Positions 1 to 10,309 of a stretch of 26,020 bases of DNA are shown here, in pieces. Every line of letters starts with the position of its first letter. Positions within the stretch are counted from its first letter, which is position 1. The translations under genes and the position numbers were made by a program. Where the stretch lies: NCBI GenBank assembly GCA_004335835.1, contig RWJK01001924.1, forward strand, positions 29,301 to 55,320. The letters run 5' to 3'. Source of the stretch: Scenedesmus sp. ARA3. Taxonomy: Eukaryota > Chlorophyta > Chlorophyceae > Sphaeropleales > Scenedesmaceae. The notes beneath the pieces are model-generated. The model saw only the letters and a list, made by a program, of their open reading frames with translations, ran no database searches and was not told the origin of the DNA.

Positions 1-256
1 GGGGCGTGCAGTGTAGCTTAGTTGTAGTGCATCGAAGCAAGTTGTGAAGGCAGCGAGGGAGCCAAGCATGTTTATGACATAGAAAAGGCATTAGACCGGG
101 TTGTGTGTGTCTTGCTCGCCCAGCCAGCAACAGTGTACCGCACTCTGCTGACAAGCGCACGTATTGACAGCAAACACATGGGTGCAGCAGCCAGCAAGCC
201 AGGCCACAGTGCCTGCAGGCAGGCCCTGCAGCAGCAGGTGCAGCTGTGTCGCTCAC

Positions 257-305
257 CATGAGGCGCTTGTCACTGAACTGCTTCAGGCGGTTGTAACCCT
301 ACGGC

Positions 306-353
<48 letters not shown>

Positions 354-3300
354 GGACACCTGATCAGTGTAAAGGGCAAATGCGGCTTAAGTTGCAGCAG
401 CTGCCCAGCAACTGCACAGCTGATTTTTTGTTGGCTCTTTACATGACAATACATTACATTACATGCTCCACTCAACGAGGACTGGGAATGACCCACAATA
501 ATGTTAAGAGTTCACTTCATCGTATTGTATGGGAATGTCCCATCCCACACAGGCGCTTAACCCCAGCCATGCATCAAGTACAGCCCCTGGCACAGTTGAC
601 GCAGTTGGTACATGTTTGAAAATTCACGTGGATTTCAAGTTCTATGGTCTAGGCCTAAGGTTGACGCTTTTACTAGGTACAGCCCCTGGTGCAGGTGGCA
701 CAGCACGGTATAGTCCACGATTCCCCCACCTAAACACACAAAGCTCCACATTTTCCAGACCCACAGCGCGGCTGAGCCACCCACCAGGTACAGCCCCTGG
801 TGCAGGTGGCGCAGCACGTTGTAGCCGCTTCCACTGACATACGGAAAGCGGCACACCCTTTCTACCAAAGACAGGCGCCAACGCCCTCACCAGGTACAGC
901 CCCTGGTGCAGGTGGCGCAGCACGTTGTAGTTTTCGTTCATCTTGGCGATGTAGCCCTTGACGTGCTCAGGGTTGCAGATGTCCAGCGTGGCCGCGTAAT
1001 CAGGCCGGCCGCACTTCTGGATGAAGTTGGTGCGCATGGCCACCATCTGGCTGCGCTCAGTGGCCTGCGCCATGTCACCCACCTCGTACGCAGTCCTGCA
1101 AGGTAACAGATGTAACATGTTACATGACATGTTATTAACACACGGTCACGGGCGCATGCGCCAGCACTTTGAGCTTGTTCTGGCATCCCATGCTTTCCAT
1201 GGCAGCCTCAGCATGCAAGTTAGCAATGCTGCTGCTGATGGTCTGCTGCCCAGCGCACCTCAGCATGATTATCAGCACTTGTGTTGGTTTGCGTGAGCGC
1301 CGCACTGTGCGGCAGCCGCGCGGCACATTCAGAACAAATGCCGATGACACCAAGCAGCTGCATGTCTTGATTCTAAGATAGTTTCAGTAGTAATATTATG
1401 ATGATGCAAGCAGCTCACTGGTATCCCGCGTTGATCTGCTTGAGCAGCACCACGAAGCACACCCGCATGCACAAACAGCAACGGCAACAAAAACAAGCGC
1501 ACTCACTGGTATCTCGCGTTGATCTGTGTGAGCAGCACCACAAAGCAGATCACATGTGCCACCACAATGACAGCCGTGGCAATGTAGGTATGGCGGCGCC
1601 AGCGGTCCGTGGCCAGCTGAGCAGCGGTGCTGGTCATCATGCGGTTGAGCTTCTTCAGCCGCTTCGCACGCCTGCGGGGCACAGCAAACACAGCAACACA
1701 AGTGTAGATGCGCTGAGTGAGTCATTCTGCACAAGGCCATTCAGCACTGATGCTCATGGTGCGTTTCAGCTCTTTGAGCTGCCGACAAAGCTCGGTGGAC
1801 GACGCACAGGCATGCAGCTTGATGGGTGCTAGAGCACCACATTAGCAATCACACAGGAGCACAAGAAAAAAACGATGGCAGGCATTTCTGCTCTTTGCTG
1901 ACGTCAGCACGTACACCAACATCAAACGGCCCTCTCACCTCCAGTCAGCCACCAGCTCATCCTCCACATCTGTCTGGACGCTGCTGGCAGCGTCCAGCGC
2001 CTCACTGCCGCCGGCAGACTGGCTCTCACTGCCGCCAGCAACAGAGCCGCCGCCATCACCCCCTCCACCATCCTCGCCAAAGCCCACCGCCAGATCGCCA
2101 CCCTTGCCGGTCAAAATGCCGTAGCCGCCGGCGCCCTTGCCGGCCAGCCCACCGGCCAGCCCACCACCTGCGCCGCCGCCCCTGCCTGGCATGCGGATCT
2201 CAACATAGCCGTGGGCACCGCCCGCCTCATCCAGATCGTAGCCGCCCTTGCCTGCTGCTGCTGCTGCTGCACCTGGGCCGCTCATGCCTGGGCCGCCAAA
2301 CTTTGCCTTGCCGCGCGGGGAGCGCTGCGGCGGCGCTGCTGGCGGCTCGGCGTCATCGCCCTGCTCGCGCTTGTTGAAGGAGTTGGAAACCCACTGCTCC
2401 ACACGCAGCCTGCGGAAAAGGACGGCGCATGGATGAAGGTGGCACGCAGCGCAAATATGTGGCGCACGGGTAGGGAAACCAGCCGGTGAGTAAGGTGGGC
2501 AGCCCCCAAGTACCCTGTATGAACAGCTGCACTCTTTTGTGAGGGCCATCACACCCGGCAACCACAGCAGGGCTTTAATCAACAGGCCGGACCACCTCAG
2601 CCTACGCAGACAGCCCTCAGACTCCACAAATGTGACAAATGGCACCTGCTGTCCAGTCTGTTGTGCAGATCCTCCTCAGGGCTGGCGGCTATCCCTGCCC
2701 CTTGGCCGCATCACACCCCTGACTCCCACACCCTTGTCAACTACAAACCTATGTGTGGCCGGGTAAAGACTCATTACCTCCTGCGGGCAAAATCCTCCTG
2801 CTGCACAACCAGACCTGAATGCCTCCATGCCCTGAGCCATCCGCCTCATGAAAGCGGCTCATGAAACAACCCAGCAACCGGACCTGCTGTCCAGCCTGTT
2901 GTGCAGATCCTCCTCAGGGCTGGCGGCTGCCCCTTGGCCGCATGACGCCCCTGGTTGCCACACCCTTGCAAACTGCAATGCCATGAGTGGCCGCATAAGG
3001 AGCCGTTATCTCCTGCAGGCAGAACCCTCCTGCTGCGCAACAAACCTGAATACCTCCATGCCCCAAGCCACCCGCCTCAACGGCTCAAGAAACAGCCCTC
3101 AGCCCGCACCTGCTGTCCAGCCTGTTGTGCAGATCCTCCTCAGGGCTGGCGGCTACCCCTTCCCTTTAACTGCATGACACCCCTGATTCCCACACCCTTG
3201 CACTGCGACCCCATGTGTAGCTGGGTAAGGACTCGTTACCTCCTGAAGGCAAAGTCCTCCTGCGCAACCAGACCTGAACGCCTCCATGCCCCAAGCCATC

Positions 3301-6300
3301 CGCCTAAAAAACGGCTCAGAAAAAGAGAAGAAAAGAAAAAATCAGCCCAGCAACCGCACCTGCTGTCCAGCCTGTTGTGCAGGTCCTCCTCAAGGCTGGC
3401 GGCTACCCCTGCCCTTTGGCCGCATGACACACCCTGATTGTGTGTCATGCGCTTCCACACCCTTGCAAACCGCAATCCCATGTGTGGCCTTGTAAGGACT
3501 TGTTACCTCCTGCAGGCAAAACCCTCCTGCACAACCAGACCTGACCACCTCCATGCTCCAAGCCATCCGCCTAAAAAGACGGCTCAAGAAACTTTGAAAC
3601 AGCCCAGCAACCGCACCTGCTGTCCAGTCTGTTGTGCAGATCCTCCTCAGGGCTGGCGGCACCCCTGCCCCTTGACCGCATAACACCCCTGATTCCCACA
3701 CCCTTGCAAACTGCACTCCCATGTGTGGCCGGGTAAAGACTCGTTATTTCCAGCAGGCAAAACCCTCCTGCACAACCAGACCTGACTACCTCCATGCCCT
3801 AAGCCACCCGCCTCGCAAAAACGGCTCAAGAAACACAAGAAACAGCCCACACACCGCACCTGCTGTCCAGCCTGTTGTGCAGGTCCTCCTCAGGGCTGGC
3901 AGCTACCCCTGCCCCTTGGCGCATGACACCCCTGGTTCCCACACCCTTGCAAACCGCTGTTCCCTATGTGGCCGGGTAAGGACTCGTTATCTCCTGAAGG
4001 CAGAATCCACCTGCACAACCAGACCTGAAGACCTCCATGCCCTAAGCCACCTGCCTCGCAAAAACGGCTCAAGAAACTTTGAAACAGCCCAGCAACCGCA
4101 CCTGCTGTCCAGCCTGTTGTGCAGGTCCTCCTCAGGGCTGGCGGCACCCCTCCGCCGCTCCGCAGCGCCGCCGCGGCGCCCCTCGTGGTGCGCCCCCTCA
4201 TCCTCGCTGTCGCTGTCCTGCCCCGCAGCCACCAGCCCACCCCCTGGCGCTGCTGCTGCTGCCCCCTCAGCGCCGTTGCTGAGGCCCGCGTTGCGCAGCG
4301 CCAGCAGCGGCGCCAGGCTGCCTGTGGTGCTCTCCAGCAGGCGCAACATGACGGTGAGGCGGTTGGCGGTCTTGCCGTCCTTGGACACGGCCTGTGTGTG
4401 ATTGACGGAGGAACGATGTAGCAGTGGAGCAGTCATCAACGAGGTTGCATGCTCAATGATGGGATGGTGAAAAGGCGCACAACAGTTCGGCAATCCTGTG
4501 GTTGCTAGATGCAGCCGGCACACAGCCACGTCACAGCATGACATCAGCAAAACTGCACAGGGTGCAGCGCAACACATCTATCAGAAGGCGCAGCATGACG
4601 GTGAGGCGGTTGGCGGTCTTGCCGTCCTTGGACACGGCCTGAAAAACGGCAACGGCACAGCAGCAGTGCAGAGTGTGGCAGCCGCAGCACAGCAGTCAGC
4701 GTTGCTTCAGGAGCAGGGACGGAAGGTTTGACAGCAGACTTGCAGTCTCGCTATCCTTGGCACAGCCTGCACAGGCAGCGGCAGCGCAGAAGCCGCGATC
4801 CACCATCAAAAGATGTTAAACAGCAGCGGAGCACCTCATGGCAGCATCAGTGCCAGCTGCACCCCACCTGCATGCTGAGCTTGAGCTGGGCCTCTTCCAT
4901 GTGACGCGCTTACTACCACCATCAGCGCACCATCACTGAATGCATGAATGAGCTACGCGTGGTGTGTTCACACTTAACCCGCGTAAGTTATGGAAGGGGA
5001 CGTGTGTGGCGATGAGGATACCTCATGCGCCTCCACGCCTCCTACCATTCACACGATCAACTCCGACAACAACAGCAGTTGTAGCATCAGCGCCAGCTGC
5101 GCCGCACCTGCATGCTGAGCTTGAGCTTGGCCTCGTCCATGTGCCGCGCCTCGCAGGTCCTCACAGGGCCTGTCTTCCAGGCCGCGCCCTCCTTGAGCAT
5201 GCTCTTCTTACCGGACGCAGACAGCAGGTCAGCAGCTCCGGTGCCAGCTGGCAGGTTGACCAGGCTGCAGGTGATGAGACAAACGGAGGCATGCAAAGGG
5301 CAGAGCATTTAGGAGCTGTGTGTGCATGTTGCGGGAGGCGGACATGAAGTTGGGAGCGCCGGTGCCGGCGGCAGGTTGACCAGGCTGCGGGCAGTTGTTT
5401 GCAGGCAGTGGAGACAGAATTGAGGAGGCAAGGAACATGCAATGTTTGGAGATAGTGCATACTTGCCGAAGGCAGACAGCATGTCGGCGGCGCTGGTGCC
5501 AGCCGGCAGGTTGAGCAGGCTGCAGGCGGGCAGGCAGGCGCACAGAACATGATGGTATAGGGGAACATAGGTGTCATGTCACCACTCACACCACAGCGAG
5601 TGATCACGACATATGATGGAGGGCTTGTACATGTTGCAAGCTGCACTGGTGGTGGCAAGAATGCTGCACGCAGATTTGCAGGCCGTGTCATACTGACGTG
5701 AACTGCATCAAGACACAGAGCAACAGCGCTGGCCGCTGGAGGTGCTGGCAAGCAAATGAATGAACAAATGAGCTACGTGTGGTGTGTTCACACTTGACAC
5801 CCGCGTAAGTTAAGGAAGGCGACGTGTGTGGCGATGAGATACCTGATGTGCCTCCACGTCTCCTACCATTGCTTGCAAGCAAACTGACTTCCGGCCATAC
5901 TCTCATGCGTCACCTAATCACACAGCTGTCACCCCAAGGTGTCACACCGCGCACCTCCTGAAGCTCTTGCGCAGCAGCTGGCCGTGCCCCACGCCAAACA
6001 TGAGCCCCGCGGCAGGCTCAGCGCGCGCGATGCCCATCTTGCCGTCCACCTCCACCAGCGCAGTCAGCCCCTCAGCACGCCACAGGCTCACGCTCAGCAC
6101 CGCAGTCTCATTCACATCCGCGGCAGCAGCAGCAGCAGTCGTGCTGCCGTCTGCGTCCTCGCTGGCGTGCACAACAGACATGGTCAGCACTGCGGGGCGC
6201 TCCTTGTGGCGGCTCTTCAGTGCCACCAGCAGCGAGTGGTCGCTGCCAGCAGCGGAGGCAGCAGCAGCACCACCTGTTGAGGCCAGGCCTGCGGCCCCTA

Positions 6301-9300
6301 TGGTGCTGCCGTTGGCGCCTGCTGCTGACGCGCCTGCGCCGCGAGCCAGCTCCTCATCAGAGCAGGGCGTGTGCACGCCACACCTGCGGGTGGGGGCAGC
6401 AGTCAGAAGATTCAACCACGATGTATTTTAAGGAAGTATGCGTTCAAAGCATATTCCCTTGCAAGAAGATGCTGGTTGCTCTACAAGAGCAATCAGTTGA
6501 TTGACAAGCGTGGTGGAAGAGAGAGCCAAGACAACCGCAGCCCACACCGCCCCACCTGTACACCACGTCCTGGCCCTGCTCGGCGCGCATGCCCAGCATC
6601 ACCAGCAGCGACTCGTCCTCCCCAAACTTGCCCCGCCACTGCCCAAACAGGTTCACAAAGGCAGCCAGCGGCCGGCCCACCAGCTCCTGGGGCGCAAAGC
6701 CGAACACGGCCTTGCTGACGCCGGGGTTCACTGCCAGCACCACGCCCCTGTGGTTGAGCTGCAGCTCCAGCCGCTGCTGATCCAGCAGCTGCGCCTCACT
6801 GGCCGGCAGCACCTGCGGGTGGGGTTTAGATAGCATTTTGTCAGACAGGTAGAGGGTTATGCAGGGTTGTGCAGCATGTGGTGGAGGTCCAGCAGCTGCA
6901 CCTCACTGGCCACTGGCCGGCAGCACCTGGTGGGTGGGGTTGGAGGGTTGTGCAGGGGTGTGCGGTATTGCACGTGGCGTGGATGATGGCAGGCAGGCGT
7001 GAAACACATGGATGGGTTGGGATTAGTGGGTTCATGGTTGTCAGGGAGGGTGCAGAGTTGCATAGAATGGCAGAGGCCGTGTGTGTGGGTATGGGCAGGC
7101 AGGGGTGCGGCAGGTGTAAGGCTGGTGCAAGTTGGTGGGATGCACGATGCGCAGGTGAGGCCAAGTGGATGCACAGGTGAGGCCAAGTGGAGGACAGCTG
7201 CTGGGATCAAGGCGCTCAGCACTGTCTATGCCGTCATTGGATAGAGTGCTCTGGTGTAAACGTTAAAGCAACGCTGGCACCAACCAATGCACAACCACAG
7301 TCACTTCAGCTGCTGCAGCTCCTAGGGCACAGCATGTCCGGCAGCAACAGGTGTGCAGGCCCGCACCTTGAAAACGTGCTGCATGTGCTTGCCAACTCCC
7401 TCACTCCACTTACAACAGCCAGCTCAGTTTAGCTGCAGTGCGTCGAGCGTGCAGCAAACCCTCCCTCCACAACCGCAGCAGCAGCAGCAGCAGTCGCCCC
7501 CGCACCTTGATGACGTGTTGCATGTGCTCGCCGTCGTCGTGGTTGCTCAGCTGCAGCGTGACCGGCACCTTGCTGCCGTTGGCGTGCTGCAGGTGCACCA
7601 CCGCGCCTGAGCGGCAGCTGCCTGGAGGAGGCTTGGCCGACAAATCCTGCGCATGTGAAGATGCGGACACAGCGAAGAAAGTTGGTGCATAGGCTGCGCC
7701 ATCAGCGAAGAAAGTTGGTGCATAGGCTGCACGCGTGAATAGGGATAGATGTGTGGGTGTCATGCACAGTCGCCTGCCCGTTTTCACTTGTGCCTCGAGG
7801 CACACATCATCATGTACTGGCCACCACCACGCAACCGCTGCCTCAAATCAGATATGCAAACACTACAACAATACTGTCGATGTGCATGACCCTCAGCCCT
7901 CCTTCATGAAGCCGCCGTGCAGCTTGCTGTAAGGCTTCTACAGCAGCAGCCCTGCCAGGCTCATGCCGTCAGTGAGCGTTTCCATACTTACATCTACTAC
8001 AACTGGTAGAACCCATTGCCTGTGAAAGGTACACCATGGCCTACTGGTCAACACCAAGCAACCGGTGTTTGGCTGGCCCAGCACAACGACACAATGATGT
8101 CACTGTACGTGTATCACAACCCGCCTTAATGAAGCTGGTGGTAACAGTAACAGCAGTGGTACTGAACCCACCTTCATGAAGCCGCCGTGCAGCTGGCTGC
8201 AGGGCAGCGGCAGCAGCCCTGCCAGGCTCATGCCGTCAGTCAGCCTTTCTGTACTCACATCTACTACAGTGGGTAGTACCCATTGCCTGTAAAAGACACA
8301 TCATCTTCTACTGGTCAACACCAAGCAACCGGTGTTTAGCCGGCCTAGCACAACGTCAATGATGTCGTTGTACGTGTATCAAAACCCACCTGAAGCCGGT
8401 GTGAACAGTAACAGCATAGGTATTGAACTCACCTTCATGAAGCCGCTGTGCAGCTGGCTGTAGGGCAGCGGCAGCAGCCCTGCCAGGCTCATGCCGTCAG
8501 TGAGCGCCTTGCTGCTGTAGCCGATCAAGCCGCCCAGCTGGCTGGTGGCAAAGTGGATGCGGCCCTTGGCGTCAGTCACCAGCAGCGCCAAGCTGTCAGC
8601 CACCACGCGCAGGGACACAACTAAAATGCGCTGGTCATCAGTGCCGCCATGCTCCACCGTGGCCTGCAAAAGTTACAGGAAAAGCAGCAGGCACTGAGCA
8701 GGCTGACTAGGAGAACGCGCTGGTCGTCATTGCCGCCGTGCTCCACAGTGGCCTGCGCAAACACACAGCAAAGACAGGCAGGAGTGGTGGTTTTGGAGGG
8801 GGCAGTCACCAGCAGCACCAGGCTGTCAGCCACCACGCGCAGGCAGGCTCACCACCAGAATGCGCTGGTCGTCAGTGCCGCCGTGCTCCACAGTGGCCTG
8901 CATAGTCACGGTGCTGTTTGTGAAAGAGGCACATGCAGCTCAGCATGCAGTGAGTAGGGTATGTGGCATACGGCTTGTGCTGTCTGGCACTGTGGGTGTG
9001 CTCCATGGTTGCTTGTCGCTCCTACAACGTTCTGCATGCAACATTGGCGGGGCAGGCAGCACATGAAGCAGTGAGTAGTCAGGCTGTCAGCCACCACGCG
9101 CAGGCTCACCACCAGGATGTGATGTGATGTGCTGGTCGTCAGTGCCGCCGTGCTCCACAGTGGCCTGTTGTGGTTGCAGACACAGGGGCAGCAAAAATTT
9201 CAAATGCAGCACAGAAGGCAATGTGAGGCTGATTACCAGGATGCGCTGGCCGGCAGTGCTCTACAGTCGCCTGCGCAGCGACGCAGCGAAGACGTGAAGG

Positions 9301-10277
9301 GACAGTGGGGGTGTTTGAGGAAGCAGCCAAGAATGCAACTGGCTGGTTGTTGGTTGTGCATCCAACTCAGGAACAGCTAGCCTGCCCCACTTAAGCAGTA
9401 ACTTCCATAGTGAACCTCAGACGCACTGCCTAAGGGCTGCATGGAACATGTGATGTGAAGTTGGTTACTTCAAACCGCCCGTGCTGCTTTGCTACCAAAT
9501 GCACACATATCCACTAACGTCCTTTGCGCCCCCTCCCCCCACCCCTCCCCCTTCAGCCGCACCTCAGCCTCGATGGGTGCCAGGTACTTGTGCAGCAGCT
9601 TGGTGCGCAGCCGCAGTGCCCCGCCAGCCACCTGCTCCAGCGGCAGCTCGTTGGCGGCAGCAATGAACCTGCACGCAGGCACCAGAAACGACGTGGAAAC
9701 CCAGAAAACAGGAGAAGGCAGAGCTCAAGCCGCATATGTGCTGGACCTTGCCTTCAAAGCTGCCTTGAAGCTGCTGCCCAAGCCACCCGGCTATCAATTT
9801 TGCGGCACCAAGCACCTTGTCGCCAAAAGCCCCGCACAAACCTGTCAAAGCCTTCAATGTCGGTGCTCAGCCCGCTAACGGGCCGCCAACCAGCTCTGTG
9901 CTGGGCAACCACACCCACCCAACCTCCAACACCCCCAGGAAAACACACCACCACAACAAGTCAACCTCACCTGTCAAAGCCTTCAACATCTGCGCTCAGC
10001 CGCTCATTGGCCGCCCGACCAGCTGCTTACTGTGCAGCCACACCCACCACCTCCCACGCACCCAGGAATCACTAGCCCTGGCCAGGCCTAGCTAGCCCTA
10101 GCCAGGCCTAGCTAGCACTCCAATCTCTCCAGCATCGGCGCACCTGTCGAAACCCTCAATGTCTGTGCTCAGCCCGCTGACAGGCCGCCCCACCAGCTCC
10201 CTGCTGGGCAGCCCGAACCAGTCCCGGAAGCGCTCGTCAGCACACAGCACCACACCAGCAGGCGTGGTCCACACCTG

Positions 10278-10309
<32 letters not shown>

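Larger units (their letters stand above)
257..1671 (-). other. Exons 35-37: late membrane helix and start of the C-terminal domain
   Basis: Exons: 35, 1671..1507; 36, 1095..891; 37, 298..257. Exon 35 has a basic run (RRAKRLKKLNRMMTST) followed by one membrane helix (YIATAVIVVAHVICFVVLLT). Exon 36 starts TAYEVGDMAQATERSQMVAM and continues through KCGRPDYAATLDICNPEHVK to VLRHLHQGLYL. Exon 37 is a 42-nt exon (GYNRLKQFSDKRLM) found between a TAG acceptor preceded by a (CTG)15 tract and a GTGAGC donor; it is in phase 0 on both sides. Nothing convincing for a further exon was seen in bases 1-256, so the rest lies beyond the window. Confidence 0.75.
5108..6812 (-). other. Exons 30-32: fourth PAS-like domain with a poly-Ala insertion
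   Basis: Exons: 30, 6812..6556; 31, 6383..5955; 32, 5264..5108. Exon 30 holds RLELQLNHRGVVLAVNPGVS, then KAVFGFAPQELVGRPLAAFV, a strong PAS match. Exon 31 carries two Ala-rich insertions, one near its start and one coded by a (CAG)n-like run at about 6121-6140, and between and after them PAS-like sheet strands (HSLLVALKSRHKERPAVLTM, ALVEVDGKMGIARAEPAAGL). Exon 32 adds MLKEGAAWKTGPVRTCEARH and a Lys-rich helix (MDEAKLKLSMQ). Phases 0, 2, 2 and 0 agree. Confidence 0.78.
7506..8663 (-). other. Exons 28-29: third PAS-like domain
   Basis: Exon 28 is 8663..8433 (77 codons) and exon 29 is 7646..7506 (47 codons), both in phase 0. The sequence LALLVTDAKGRIHFATSQLG, then GLIGYSSKALTDGMSLAGLL, is a clear PAS fold signature, with a D--G-I strand and a GY-----L-G helix. 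Exon 29 (GAVVHLQHANGSKVPVTLQL) supplies the beta-sheet side with the typical G--VPV-L motif. Confidence 0.8.
9563..10274 (-). other. Exons 26-27: second PAS-like domain, N-terminal half
   Basis: Exon 26 is 10274..10144 and exon 27 is 9668..9563, joined in phase 2 through an Arg codon. The peptide VWTTPAGVVLCADERFRDWF, then GLPSRELVGRPVSGLSTDIE, has the PAS pattern of a sensor strand followed by F--WFG----ELVGRPV. Exon 27 (FIAAANELPLEQVAGGALRL) continues as helices and feeds in phase 0 into exon 28, whose start (ATVEHGGTDDQRILVVSLR) probably supplies the last strands of this domain. Confidence 0.75.

Noticed and set aside
2640..4140. CRISPR-like array (regular repeats)
   Set aside because: Units are tandem 240-bp segments without unique spacers, in a eukaryotic intron, and derive from the exon 33 edge.
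2661..4401. Overlapping Cys/Pro-rich plus-strand frames with repeated peptide units
   Set aside because: The apparent repeat protein is the antisense reading of the 240-bp intronic array; the sense strand gives exon 33 edges with donors.
10081..10120. A mobile-element end or attachment site at the CTAG-rich 20-bp duplication
   Set aside because: Only two copies, no inverted partner and no associated gene; a simple tandem duplication explains it.
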